From Phialocephala subalpina (taxonomy: Eukaryota > Ascomycota > Leotiomycetes > Helotiales > Mollisiaceae): a stretch of 64,000 nt of DNA. Under the pieces are notes generated by a model. The model worked only from the letters and a program-made list of their open reading frames with translations. It was not told where the DNA came from and searched no databases. The DNA lies in contig FJOG01000019.1 in NCBI GenBank assembly GCA_900073065.1, positions 606,887 to 670,886 of the forward strand. The letters are read 5' to 3'. A program made the position numbers and the translations under genes. Of the stretch, positions 45,964-58,792 are shown in pieces (positions within the stretch are counted from its first letter, which is position 1; each line of letters starts with the position of its first letter).

Positions 45964-46457
45964 TTCGGTGGGATTTGAGTGCGATGTCCATCGCAGAGAA
46001 GACGATGAGCGCTGAAGGACGAAATGAATTGAAGGTTGATGTTGCATTGTGGCGTTCAATATGTATGCAGGTTGGAGAGATGCTAAGTGTTTTGGGATGG
46101 GAGACAGGGGGCAGGTTATTTTTGGAAGCAGAAACACTGGGTTGATAGGGCCAAAACCAGATACCAAGCAGACGAACACTGAAGAAAATATTGATGGAGA
46201 CGCAGTGTTCGGGCATTAGAGAATAAGCTCATAATGCTGCGGCGAAGGACTACTGGTCCGGATTTAAGTACGAGAAGCAGATGCAAGAGGAGCAAAAGAA
46301 CACGCTCGTAGCAAGAGGTCTATACTTTGTTTGAAATTCAGATTGTCCCAGGACTTCTGGGACATGCGAAATGCTTTTTGCGGAAGCCGAGAAAATGAAT
46401 GAAGGGAACAATTCGCTCAGCAATCAGACAAGAGCTTTTATTTCAAAGCTTGGCCGA
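45964..46457. other. Intergenic region
   Basis: Promoter side of the membrane-protein gene and 3' flank of SSF1. An upstream in-frame ATG for the membrane protein lies at 46047. Confidence 0.4.
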
Positions 46458-47935
46458 TCAACCCGCAGCTATCTCTTCTTCCTCATCTTCCCACTCGCCT
46501 CTATCTTCCATTTCCTCGTTCAGCTCCATCTCACCATCGCCTTCTAAGCCCTCACTGTTGAAAGTCAGTAAGTTTCGTTTCAATGTACTGAGGGGCAAGG
46601 GGGATTTAAAAGTGCTTACGAGTCCCACTCATCGACGTCCATCTCATCGTCGTCGTCCTCTTCCGCTGCGTCACCCTTCGCACCAAGACCCTTGGCTTTC
46701 CTCTTCTTCTCAACATTCTCCTTCTGCATCTTCTTCCTCGCCTCTTTCTCTTGTCTTCTCTGCTCCCACTTCTTCTCCAAGTCCTTGATTTCCTCTTTCG
46801 ACTTGTGAATGTACTCATGCCACATGACCTTTCCATTACAGACACCTTCCTCAACCTTAGTCATCCGCAGCTTCATCCTAGGTCCCAACTCTACTAATTT
46901 GACGGCTCTCTTCTCGACGCCGTTCTTGCCGCCTTTGCTCTTGGAATCCCGCGTACGGTCTTTCTGACGCTTCGATAGAATCTTCTTGGCTCGCGTCTCC
47001 ACGACCTCCACTTCAGCGTCTGTATCGACTTCACTCCCGCTCGTAGCATCGGTCATGTAGCCTTCTCCATCGTTACTGACCATGTAATCTGCAATGTCTT
47101 CCATCTTGCCTAGATTTGGGAGTCCGCCTTTCTTGCTTTTGCCTGACTTTTGGGAATTTAATACCCTTTCTGCGGCATTCAGTCTCCGTAATGGTTTCGA
47201 AAGGCCGGTGGCTTTTGTTGTGATGGCGTAGTGTCTGAGGTTTAGCGTATATGTGCCGTCGTTCTCCTTTGCTGGTTCGCGGTTCAAGAGCATTACTCGG
47301 CGGATGGAGGATAGTGGTGTGTTTTGGGGTGTGATTGCTGGAAAGAGAGACTGGAACATCGTGGTGACGAGAGATTCGAGATGTTTGGGTACTTTGGAGC
47401 CAGGTTCGGAGTCGGAGGCGGGAGAAATGAAATTGTTCATGACGAGCTAGAAATGTTAGCATTGGTCTTTATGTCCAGCAATAGCAGGGAAATTTACCAG
47501 AGGAGGACTTAAGTATTCCTTTCCGCCACCTTTTGGGTGCTTCAAAGCTTTCCTAATATCCTTGCATAGCGAATAGCTCTCCACATTGAAGTGTAACGTC
47601 GGCCCTCGAGGTGTGACTGCCAGTCGCATGTTGGTATTTCCAGACTCTGATCTCGAAAACAGCATAAGATGCGTTACACCGAGCGGTCCTGACATTGTAA
47701 CGTAATCTCTCAGTCGATTGGCCCTTCTCTCCTTCAATCTCGATGCAGTATCGGGCTCCATCATCAATCGCACATCCTTTACAAGCTGGCTCACGCTGGT
47801 TCCAACTTCGCCAGCTCCAATTCGAATGACCATGCTCTTCGGGTTGTTTGATGTCTTGCTGGCAGGAACTCCCTTGCCCGCAGGACCATTGTTGGCACCA
47901 ACATGCGTACGCTTCTTTGTTCGACGTCGTGCCAT
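46458..47935 (-). CDS. SSF1: Ribosome-biogenesis factor Ssf1/Peter Pan (Brix domain)
   Basis: Exons 47498-47935, 46620-47446 and 46458-46554 give 453 residues, the same size as yeast Ssf1. The start MARRRTKKRTHVGANNGPAG is typical. The Brix domain follows: NPKSMVIRIGAGEVGTSVSQ, LVKDVRLMMEPDTASRLKER, GPLGVTHLMLFSRSESGNTN, PTLHFNVESYSLCKDIRKAL and SPPLLVMNNF across the first splice. The tail is long, charged and helical with Lys/Glu repeats (KKWEQRRQEKEARKKMQKE) and an acidic end. Ssf1 acts in the nucleolus in early 60S subunit assembly and 27S rRNA processing. It is head-to-head with the RRP3 gene, 197 bp apart. Confidence 0.95.
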
Positions 47936-48132
47936 GGTTGCGAATGTATTGTGGTTTGAATGTCCCAAGGCGCGTGGGAGAATGAGATTCGAGATTCTTG
48001 AGGGCAGAAATAAATTTTGGCGGGGCCCAGCTTTGCACAGCCAATCAAGAGCCGGACGTCGATAAAGAGAGCTTATCTGTAAAATTTATTTCATCGACGC
48101 AATATCAGTCCTACACACCAACAACCACGACA
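47936..48132. promoter_or_regulatory. Shared divergent promoter of SSF1 and RRP3
   Basis: This 197-bp gap is the only upstream DNA for two genes of the same process. It contains a TGTAAAATTTATTT stretch resembling the AAAATTT core of the yeast rRNA-processing element, followed by TTCATCGACG, near a PAC-like CATCG. Assignment by similarity to yeast motifs is inference. Confidence 0.5.
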
Positions 48133-49672
48133 ATGCTGCCAGTAAAGAGGAGAAAAACCGACGAGGACAGGCCAAAAGGTCTAAATATCAAGAAGAAGAA
48201 GACGAAGAATGTTGTCAAGGACCCGGTACCTGCGTCAGCTTCTTCGTCGCCGGCTCCCGAACCAGAAAATGTCCAGGCACCGAAGGGAGATTCAGATGAG
48301 GAAGCAGAGGTAGAAGGAGAAGTAGAGGCGCCGAAGAGTTTTAAAGACTTAGTATGCAGATACTTGCTTTCTGTTTATACTGCGGCTAATGGAGTATACC
48401 TAGGGCATCATCGATTCCCTATGCGACGCCTGCACCGCTTTGGGATACAAAAATCCAACTCCAATTCAAGCACAATCAATACCTCTCGCATTAGAAGGCC
48501 GAGATCTGATAGGACTCGCAGAGACTGGTAGTGGAAAAACAGCGGCATTCGCGCTTCCAATTCTACAAGCTCTACTCGACAAACCTCAACCTCTGTTCGG
48601 ACTCGTCCTTGCGCCCACTCGCGAATTGGCATATCAGATATCACAAGCTTTCGAGGCTTTGGGCTCGCTCATATCGGTACGATGTGCGGTTATTGTTGGA
48701 GGAATGGATATGGTTCCCCAAGCCATTGCGCTTGGCAAGAAACCTCACATCATTGTGGCTACACCCGGACGACTGCTGGATCACCTGGAGAATACTAAAG
48801 GGTTCTCGTTACGATCGCTGAAATACTTGGTCATGGACGAGGCGGATCGTTTACTAGATCTTGACTTTGGGCCTATCCTAGACAAGATACTAAAGGTCCT
48901 CCCACGAGAACGCCGAACCTACCTCTTCTCTGCGACGATAAGTTCCAAAGTCGAAAGTCTGCAGAGAGCAAGTTTGAAGGATCCGCTTCGAGTTAGTGTC
49001 AGCAGCAGCAAGTATCAGACAGTCTCGACATTGAAGCAGAGTTATATTTTCATACCCCTCATACACAAGGATACCTACCTAGTCTTTCTGTTAAACGAGT
49101 TCGCTGGACAGTCAGCAATTGTCTTCACACGAACGGTCAATGAGACGCAGCGAATTGCTATCCTCCTACGATCACTAGGCTTTGGTGCCATCCCACTACA
49201 CGGCCAGCTCAGTCAATCTGCACGTCTAGGAGCTTTGAACAAATTCCGAGCAGGATCACGAGAGATCCTCGTCGCTACAGATGTCGCGGCTCGTGGTCTC
49301 GATATTCCATCCGTCGATGTGGTCCTCAACTACGACTTGCCACCCGACAGCAAGACCTATATCCATCGTGTTGGACGAACTGCGCGAGCTGGGAAGGCTG
49401 GTGTTGCTATCAGTATTGTGACTCAGTACGATGTTGAGATTTTCAAGAGGACAGAAGCTGCGTTGAAGATGGAGCTGAAGGAGCATGAGACGGAAAAGGA
49501 TGAGGTGATGGTGTTCAAGGCGAGAGTCGAGGAGGCGCAGAGACATGCGAGAAATGAGATGAAGAATCTGCATGAGGATAGAGGCAAGAAGGGGTCAGTG
49601 TTGAAGGGCAGGAGACCGAAGCCAGGCGACAAAAAGAGAGGACGGGATGAAATGGACAAAGAAGAAGGTTAA
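48133..49672 (+). CDS. RRP3: DEAD-box RNA helicase Rrp3 (DDX47 orthologue)
   Basis: Exons 48133-48351 and 48404-49672 (52-bp intron) give 495 residues. A basic, acidic low-complexity N-terminus ([20 protein letters not shown]) precedes the F-Q motif region (SFKDL, then [16 protein letters not shown]). Helicase motifs follow in order: AETGSGKT (I), PTRELA (Ia), TPGR (Ib), DEAD in [13 protein letters not shown] (II), SAT (III), [11 protein letters not shown] (IV), [12 protein letters not shown] (V) and [10 protein letters not shown] (VI). The C-terminus is Lys/Arg-rich. Rrp3 works in the nucleolus in early 18S pre-rRNA processing in the 40S pathway. Order of motifs, length and the divergent SSF1 neighbour support the call. 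Confidence 0.95.
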
Positions 49673-51850
49673 GCTTCTACTAACAATTCAACATCAGTTT
49701 CAGATCTACCAGAGCATGCTCAAAGTACAAGCCAATTGGGTACATTCGTTCTATTGAGTGAGTGCCGAGCCAATCGCACTTTCCTTTTCATGCATTCATT
49801 TGACGCCTGGCTGAAAAGGGTTGGTATGTTCAGCCGCACTCAATCATGAGAGGTGCCATCCTCCTTCTCCATCTCAGTACGTAAGCCCTTCACCGACCCT
49901 AGAACCAAACTCCATACGGCCTTTCGTCATCCATACACAAATCATCCTGGACGCTATCTCATTGTTTTAACATCTTGAAAGTCCCACATATCTTCGGCCA
50001 TTACTCAGCACGCAAGAGTCTAGGTTCACAGGTTGATGACAGGCAAGGTGTGGTCTTGGGTTTCGAAGTGCAGCATGGTGTTGTGAAAGATGGACTCAAC
50101 GATTCATACGGAACGCCACTAATAGCTGGCCATCTCGAAAACTCCTGGATGCAACACCTTACACTTTATGCCTTGAAGATACAGGTATGATGGGCGATCA
50201 CCGATTCGAGAGTTTGGCAGATTCAGGCTTTGATCAAGACCATCTTCAAAAGTAACGCTACCTCCAAAGCAATGCGCTCCCCAACTACAAAATCGATCCC
50301 AAAAACAAGTGCTCTATGGCTTCTCCAATGCAAAGGCCACTCTATAATCGAGTCGGTATCCTCGGTTCCCAAGCAATTGAGTTAAAGTCCGCCAACACAA
50401 ACCGGATATTATTCCGTTCCGAGAGTAATTGCTTTCCCAATGCCAAGTTTTCAGTATCCATACGCCATCCCTATGTTCCATCTAACAGCTTGATTTTCCC
50501 CAAAACCAAACGCCAGTGCTCTATCCAATGTACGAGGCGGTTATAGAAGCCGGGAGCGCAACTTAAGTTGCTCCATGACTAACGACGAATCGAAGGCACA
50601 TCGCTCCAGTCTCAGCGACAGAACTGGCAGAGGTGGCTACTCATGAGGCGCTTGCAGTTGCCGCATGGATATTTCAAGGAGTTTTGGAGAGGAGGCTTGG
50701 GAGTCTTGGTTCTAGGTTCGTTGGCATAGGAGTTCTTGTCCTAGTTCTTGCCGCTGACACTACCTGGAGCTAGAGGGTACTGGGAATATAATTGCATTAG
50801 CTCTTGGCCTTGCGGCATCTGCTGCAGCTGTTGGAGTTGGAAGACATTGGGAAGGTAGTGCGCGGTTATTGTTTGTCAAGAAGAAGTTTAGGTGTTATAG
50901 AGGTGGGTTGTCTGGTTGCGAAGTGCAAGAGACACTTGATGCGCAGTTGCTATTTCTTGCGAGGTTGTAGAAGGAATAGATGCAATGACCTTCAGAGTTG
51001 CGAATGGTAAGATTGTCCTGATGTGCAGAGTAATCGTTGACGATTTGAGGTCGGACGTCGTGAATTGTAAATCGCAAGATAGTGTTGGTAGTGTCGAGAT
51101 TATATGCGTTCTGGAAGGAGGCTATTCACCATGCGCGCACTCTAGCCGGATTTGGACTATGGCCATTACTTCAGGCGAAACCTTATTTTAAGCTTATTCT
51201 AAGAGCTGGGTGTCTCTTACATATTGGTACAATCTATAGCACAACTGCTCCCCGCAGCTTACCGCGACTCCCCTTCTCCCACTTTCTTCTCATGGAGTGT
51301 GACTGCAGTTCCAATTATCCCTCAGCATCCATAGAGCTCATACAACTACCTCGCACTCAACTAGAAATGTCGGGAAAACCAGCATGCTTCTATCTGTCAG
51401 AGATGGCAAGAAAACGGGACATAAATTGCGCCTGTTTGGATTCAAGCCAAACTGGAACGTGGAATTCAGACATTCGAATTCAAACTCTCAACAAACTAGA
51501 AAAGCCCCTGGGAGATTAGTAATAGCAGAACTCGATGTGTTATCTAATAAACGCTGTCATACTGGAATATCCATCGACTCATGGGACTTTGTTGGTTGTT
51601 CCCCTGAATTACCCCACACCTCTCGCTAAACAACCGATCATTAACCTTACCCCACCCCCTTTCCCATCCACAACTGTCTTCAAACACCCCAACCTACTAG
51701 CCGCCCACCATCAAAAACAACATCGTGTTTTTGAACTTGGAAGTTTCGTCTACGTAATTCGTTCCCGACGACCGAAAATCTATAAACTTGGACATGTGTA
51801 ATCCGTTGAACGTCGGCGGACAAGGCACCGAGCGGCGAGCAATCTATTTA
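49673..51850. other. Gene-poor stretch of about 2.2 kb
   Basis: Many short frames on both strands, none with a motif or exon partner. Slight internal similarity occurs around the phrase AGTGCTCTAT(C/G)(G/C) near 50310 and 50516. No transposase, RNA gene or strong repeat was recognised. Confidence 0.35.
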
Positions 51851-54309
51851 TTAGGTATATTTCTCACCCCTCCGCAAGCCTAGGACCCTGTCCTCAAGCC
51901 CAAACGCAATATCCCCATCGCCATCTACCAACTCCCTGAATCTCACCTTCGTCTTCCTTACATCTCTATCTAACGGCAGCGCTCCAAGCGAGCTCCCCTC
52001 AACCAATCGATCCAACTGCACATTCCGAGTCGTTGCGATGGTCGCTGAGAACGACGTACTATGACTGACTCCGTTCTGTATCGTGACATACGTCCCAATA
52101 GCGATGCTGAGGATAGCGACGGCGATGGCTACGCCGTAAGAGAGTATGAGGTTGAGGCTGTTGTATTGGTAGATGTTGTGGGTTGAGAAGGTGGTGATGG
52201 GGATGGTTTGGTTTGGTGCGCCGCTGGTTTTGTTGTCAGCAGGTAGCTTCATTTGGAGAGGTGAAACTTACGAGATGTTAGCAGATAACATGCTGATTGT
52301 GATGTTGTTGAAAAGATCTTCGATAGCTGGTGCTAATGTCCCGTTCCGGCACATCCACGAAGGCTGCTCGAAGATGTCCGTGTGGGCGTGACCACTTATG
52401 TTATTGTTGGGCGCGAAGTAGCGATCCATGTTCTCTATATCAAACCAGAAGTTTGGTGTCATATCCTCACAGGCTATGAGCCCAGTCAACATTGCCCTGC
52501 TCGTCTGTGATTCGACTTCCAGAATGGTGGCATCGGCCCCCCACATGGTTGACATCGCCAAAGTTATATTTCCACTCAGGACATTCACCAGCGCAGTAAA
52601 AATTGAGCCGTATGCTGGGAGCTCAGGCCAGAGAAGTCCTGCAGTAGCTCGACGTATCCCATTCAATTCCCCGAACTCAGAAATCATGTAAAGAGGTCTG
52701 AAATCGGTGATGTTCCGGCTCACGCTTTGGATGCTACTTACATATCCGAAGTCGAGCTCGAAAGAAGCATTTCCAAGGACGCATACGATTTCTGAACTCG
52801 TAGTTGTAATCCACAATTGTTGACTTGTGAAGGTTTCGTTGTCAAAGCTCGATAGCCTAGCAATTTCTTTGAAAATGAGCGAATTTTGGTCGACATCGGC
52901 GAAGTCCCCATTTGCAGTCATGTTGGCCTGATATGAGATAAGGTCGGCGAAATCCGCTGGAAGATCAACATTCCAATTGTTGAATTGATCAATGGCTGGA
53001 CAGCCTCCCTTGCCTGTCGTAGGCTCTGTAACCCAGCCCGGACATCCATCGTTGGGGGCAAAAGCGGAAAACACCAGTGCTTGCCACCAAGAACTTTTGA
53101 TGTCACCAACCAACATCTCATTCTTTGTAGTGTTGAACTCTGGCGATTCAGCGATACCTGGCGTGGTTATGAACACCCCTGTTTCGTTATTATAAGTTGA
53201 CTTGTTGAAAAGTTGCTGCGAGTAGTAATCGAAAACTGGCTTTTGGGTAGCATTTGCTGCCTTACATTGCAGTGAAGGGCCATGGAATTTTATGCTGTAA
53301 GAGGAGTTGAGGTACGGCGGTGAAATTGGCAACAGACTCATCTCGTATGCCGTATCTGTTGCCACGCTGATGATCGAAGGCGGAGGTGCTAAGTTTGTTT
53401 CGTCGGTGATCCAGCCTGGCAGAGACCCTGCAAAGAAGGGACAATTAGCAGCTATCCCAGGATTGTTTCAGGACGTTTGACCGCATGACGCCAGAAAGAC
53501 TCGTAAGACTACTGGGAGCAGGAGAGTATTTCTCCCTGTACGTACAGTTCAAAGATGGCCATGGAGTAAGGATCGTTTGATTTTGCAATCCAGGGACCAC
53601 CGACAAGGTTCCGGGAGGAGTGACAGAGGCAATACCCATGCACCTAGATATATATTAGCCAAGAAGCGGAAGAAAGCTAAGCCTGCTCACCAACTTATTA
53701 ATGCTAGTAGCACTGCGATCTGGCCATGCTTGAGGATTTCCGGGTTGAAAAAGGCTCTTGGATCGGATGTCATAGTGAAGAGGTTATCAAGTGTTTCCAG
53801 TGTGTATCCTCGCCTCCTGACCATTGACCAAATATATTGGCTGTGGGCAATTACAGTCGCCGCTGCCAACAGATGAACGACCAGAAAGGCAAAGGTGGTC
53901 CCAAATGTGATAGCCCATTGCTGCCGCCTGGCAGAGCCGGCAATGGTTCCATCGAGCGACTTGTAATAGAAATGGTGTCCGAGGGCGAGAGCTACCCCGC
54001 TAAAAGTGCAGAATAACACATAGCTTGGCTGCTGCCAGTGTAGTCCCCACTTCACGTACTTGGGGTTCCCTCCCTGACTGAAGATATCTTTCTTGTATTT
54101 TCGAGACTCGAAGAAAATGAACCCAAGTTGCCCTTGTTGGAACGACTGTTATTCAACGGATTGATTGCAGACAACGGTGAGACAGGACGTCGACTCTGTG
54201 TCATCGAAGAATTTTCGTCTGGCAGATCTTGATCACATGACGTGCTTTCAAATTCAGAAGGACTTCGGGATACATCGATGTAAGGTTTGCGCTGTACCAT
54301 TGAGACCAT
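51851..54309 (-). CDS. Large membrane protein with an N-glycosylated outer domain (unknown function)
   Basis: Clear coding blocks are 53687 to about 54148 (KYVKWGLHWQQPSYVLFCTF then SGVALALGHHFYY, TTFAFLVVHLLAAATVIAHS), 53540-53644 (MGIASVTPPGTLSVVPGLQN), 52272 to about 53435 and 51851-52223 (LSYGVAIAVAILSIAIGTYV). The last junction is firm: GTAAGT at 52271 and acceptor ending 52224. Between the membrane segments lies a domain of some 400 residues with more than ten N-x-S/T sites and about ten cysteines, for example NKSTYNNETGVF and NGDFADVD, so it is probably extracellular or lumenal. The first exon (54309 downward, MVSMVQRKPYIDVSRSPSEF) joins by an uncertain splice. Such proteins are common in Pezizomycotina, often poorly annotated; no function is assigned. 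Confidence 0.65.
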
Positions 54310-55207
54310 GGCGAGGGGGGTTTTCTTCTAAAAAGAGAACTCAGATGTTGCACCTTGGATATATAGCTTGATGCTCTATTTTCGAAGCTTGAATCTCCAT
54401 TCTCGTAAGCACCTCGAATGACAATCCTTGCTTCGGGTTAATCCGCTTAGCTGCGCAGCAGAAGGAATTCGGCAGTACGTAAAACATTGTGCCGCACACT
54501 TGCAGTGCCGTACAGTACCTCTTGCAACTGTTGGGCGCTCGCCGCGACTGCTGTTCGATCGGCCCACTAGAGCTGACCGCAAAAGGAGGGAGTATAGCAG
54601 AAACAAAGCATGGGCAGAGAGAAACAGGACAAAAGTGAAAAAGCACAGTATCTAGTGGGGTAAAAGTGTTTTCTCTGAAGATTTGATGTTGATATAGGTA
54701 GTTGGTGAGGTGATAAAGGGTTGGTGTCGTGAGGTGGCTATGTCTAGGGTGTGCCTATAATATTCACGATCACGTGAAGGCGTCATCTCCGCGAACCTCG
54801 ATTTACTTCCTTCGAATATCCAGCCTGCCCAATACTCTACTCCAGATTGCATCTCATACCTCCTAAGGAGTGCTGTATTTGACCGTCCCTTTTATGCTGT
54901 TTGTGTTTAACCAAATAAGGCTAGCCTTACTGCCTCGTCAATTCCTGCATGATTGCTGAAACTCGAACATAGGGAAGTCAACAAGCATTTGAGGAAGCGT
55001 TTTCTCTATTGTAAGATCATATCTTTGCTATTCTGAAACACTTGAAGCATTGCATTTTCTTACAACTCCAAGCAATACTACTTATTATATAGCCCAGATT
55101 GATAAATCTGGGGCAATCTCGCGCCTTCAACAATGTCCCTCGAACATCCAGACTTTCAAAGCACCACCTTACTTCCCTACCCCAATTACAAGCCGCAGAC
55201 CATCTTC
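54310..55207. other. Intergenic region
   Basis: 5' flank of the membrane-protein gene and 3' flank of the transporter. Short frames only. Confidence 0.4.
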
Positions 55208-57722
55208 TCAACCAGCAAATGTACTCCTGCTCCTCAGCCACGCACCATATCTCCAGAGATAGAACATGCCAACGACACCCAAGCAGGACAGTCCGGCCAA
55301 CAAACTGACTCCTCCACCGATTCCTAAATTGATAAACATTGGCCTCGAGAATAAAATACAAGCCGCCGCGAACAACGATCGCGATAGATCATTTGCCGCG
55401 AACAAGGAGGCCGCATATTTTGGGTACGACAATGGCAGATACACAAACACACATTGGAAGATCAGGAAATTGGCAGTGACCAAGATGACCACACCAATGA
55501 GGCTGGCAATCCAATGTACTCCATGACGAGCAGTCCATCTGAACACGGGGTAATCAGCAATTGCACTTCTAAGGATGTCTCGAGAGAAATATCATGAGAC
55601 ACCTCCAAATAGGAAAAGGAATAATTCCCTATTTTCTACTCACCCAAACATAAAATAGCCGGCTGGAAGGAAGATGACACCGAGAAGTGCTGGAACGAGA
55701 CGATGTTCTGGGGCGCGCAGGCCGTTTTTCTTGATATCTGGGATCAGATACTTGAATTGGTAGATTAGAAAACCGGATACACCGATCAGACAAGCGATCC
55801 CAATTGTGACGAAAGCGAGACCGGTTTCGCCAAGGTTGAAACCGTAAATAGGTGGGTAGACCAAGGGGAAAGCTTCGAAGAAAGAGTAATAGATTCCATA
55901 AGTCAAGGACGTCTGTGCTTCTGTCAATCCTTCTGCTTTGAACAATGCTGACCTGGATTTAGGACACTCACGTATATATTCGTGAAAGCGACAGCAGGAT
56001 CCTTGATCATAATTTCAACCGGCTTGATAATGGCATCCCAAAACACCTCGGAAACTGTCAGCTTCTCCTGATCGATTTCGCTCTTCGATTTGATATGTGT
56101 CGCTCCAGTAAGTTTCCGCAGGCGCTGGGCTCGGCGGCGGAGGATGTTGTCTGATGAAGTTTCGGGATATGCGAATAGGAAGACGATAAGGATTGGGCCG
56201 GTCAGCCAGACAATCTCCCACAATCCCCACTACAATGAGTTAGTATCATCTTTTGCAAAAAGCGCAGTAGGTGAGATAGGGGTTTCAATCTCCCAGTCTT
56301 GGCAAGACAATCGAGGAGGCTTGACTGGGCTGAGAGATTGAGCATGCTGAGGTGAGAGGCTCCTCGGCCCCCAACATAGCGAAACCAAAGAGGCGAGATA
56401 AAGAAAGGGATTGCTTACGCGCCAGCCTTTGGCCTGGACAGCGAATGCCGCGATGATGGGGCCTATGGCTGGACCCCAGAAGCAGGCCGCTGTCCAGGAA
56501 GAGAGGTAAACTGGGAGCTCGAGCAGTGAGTACTATGTCTCGTTAGCCTGGATCGATAAAGTTGGAGTGTGACGGCAGCTACCATATCACCAACCGAAGC
56601 CCCTCCATTTGCAAGACATGGACTCCCAAAGAAACCGGTCAGAAATCTCAAGACTAGTAGTCCTGCATAGTTGTCCACAACCGCTGTTGGAAACGACAAG
56701 ATAACGAAAAGCGCAAAAGTGGGAACGTAAACCCAATTCCTTCCAATCGCAGCAATTTCGCTCAACGGCGCGAAGAGCAGTGGGCCAATCCCATATCCCA
56801 CGACATAGATTGCAAGACCGATGGCTGCTGGTGTCGCTCCGACATGGAACTGTTTCATAACTCCCTCTTCACCTGGAACGTACATACTGGATGCACCGTA
56901 AACGGCCATGGAGTACAAACACAACTGCAAAAGCACCCATCCTTTCTTCGACCCGTTCCAGTTTTGTGGGTTCGCCGGGTCATCCGTGGAATACCAGTCA
57001 ACGAGGATGGTTCCGTCAGCAGTTTTGGTTGGAGCTATCGCGATTGATTTTGTCCTTTCGGCTTCGAGGTTTTGTTCCACATCAAACCGCTCGTTAGTGT
57101 ATGGACGCGTTGAAGTCCTGGACAGCACAGTGTGGAGTGTCGAGGGACGGGATCGGGTAGGTGTCATTTCGTCATCGGCGGCGGTCTTTATGGGCTCGAG
57201 GTGAAATGGGGCTGGATCTCCAGTCTCGACATCGTCTTCATCCTCGTCGTCAACATCTTCGGCTTCCTTTTTGGTGGTCTCTGGGCTTTCTTCTGCAGAA
57301 TCGGCAACCTTTTCTTCTTGTTCAGCTGAGTTCTCGTCTTGTGCTAGGAGAGCGTTCTATTTCACGTCAGTTTAGTCTAACTGTATTGAGCTCACGGAGT
57401 CGTACTAGTGGTGTCCAACTGAAGCCTTCTCTTTCCTCAGGATAGAGTAGGACTTTGTTCTTGGTAACGTATCTCAACATCTGACCAACAGCTGATTCTC
57501 GCAAGAGATCCATTGCTACTGGATCGGGGATGTTGATGAAGTCTAGGCAGACCTAAAGATACGAAATACGATGAGAGTGGCACTTGCTTCTTTGTTTTGA
57601 TGGAATGCTGGAGAAAACTGAAGCAAGAAATATTACGATGGTACAATTCCAGAAAGTGAAATATGGAGCCTACCTCACTCACTGCTATATACCACTCTTA
57701 CGCACGACACTTGCTCGTCCAT
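55208..57722 (-). CDS. MFS transporter of the DHA1 (polyamine/multidrug) type with a one-base deletion
   Basis: Seven exons: 57702-57722, 57406-57552, 56583-57356, 56420-56532, 55972-56229, 55644-55912, 55208-55538. The protein would be about 637 residues. An acidic cytosolic N-terminus (DENSAEQEEKVADSAEESPE) precedes PANPQNWNGSKKGWVLLQLC, the usual DHA1 opening. Later blocks are GYGIGPLLFAPLSEIAAIGR, VLRFLTGFFGSPCLANGGAS, SLTYGIYYSFFEAFPLVYPP and FSRPMFINLGIGGGVSLLAG. In exon 4 the frame is lost at GCCATAGGCCCATC (about 56453-56466). One C more would give the expected GPAIGPIIAAF and restore agreement with all other exon phases. The total coding length is one base short of a multiple of three. 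Either a real frameshift or a sequencing error. The family exports drugs or polyamines at the plasma membrane. Confidence 0.8.
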
Positions 57723-58792
57723 GGCTGTCTATCGTTGCCTCTGTCGCAACTCTAGATTGATAATACAAAGGGTCCACTCGACAGCTTGGGAAGACATGGG
57801 TGTTGTTTGGTTTTCGAATGATTACTATCCAATGCGTATCCCTCTTCGGGAGATTTTTAGTCAGGAACAAAGGGCTTGTCAGCATGTATGCATACGGTAT
57901 GTTATCGCCGAAGGATCGTTGAATGTGATTGGCCAACCTCCGCCGACAACGACGAATTTGTCACACAAGCCTCAATTCAAAGAGCATCATTCGTCTTGGC
58001 AGTTTCGCGTTCGAGATAGGAATTATTTTTTCTGTTTATGGGAAAAGCACGAAGGATATCGATACGCGAGACAGATATAGCAGCATGGATGTATATGCGG
58101 GTTGGTTGGCTTTTGATAGGTTGGACGGGTACAAAAGCGCGAGCTCGGGACGGGCATTGAAGTGCCGGGCGAGTGTTCGCTCGAAGGTGAGTTCTTAATC
58201 GCCCAATTGTTTCTCTTCCAAACCTTTTACGTGAAGTTCAAACCCACGGAATTCATCTTTCGGAATTAACCTAATCTTGATTACTGAAGAAAGACGACAT
58301 TGGGATTGCCTATTGAGTTTCTCATCTTCGTTTTCGGTGCTTACTGGCAGTATCCCCGAAGTAAGCATTTCTCACCTGCCGTAACGCCGCGAATTTGTAA
58401 GATGCCTCAGACACGACTGTTTTCTGCCTTGGACAGCTCGTTTCGCTCGCGATCCAGTCTTGCTTTGTCTCCTAGAATTGCTCATGACAGCGTACTCTTC
58501 GTGCATCTTGGAACTATTCACGTCCGTGGTTAGAGTCTTGATGAACTCGCAATCTAAATTGAACGCAGGACGGCAAATCTTTAAAGTCAAGAATTGGTAA
58601 GTTGTTTCACGATTTTAGACACCCCACAGAAGGGATCTGAGACTACTGTTGCCTGCGATGCTCACAGGTCCACCAAAAAGCGACTCCCAAAGCCTTGGAG
58701 CCAACGACCCCACAAGAAGAAAGAAGGAAGAGAGTATGCGTTCACGTCCTTGGGTTTGCCATCTGCGGTCAAGCGGCAAAGGACCAAGCTTC
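57723..58792. other. Intergenic region
   Basis: Upstream of the transporter and downstream of the hydrolase. Plus-strand frames at 57721-58198 and 58594-58830 show no motif and no splice partner. Confidence 0.35.

Noticed and set aside
50316..51519. Several 70-145-codon plus-strand frames in the 50-51.5 kb gap
   Set aside because: They overlap in different frames, lack motifs and have no plausible splice sites.
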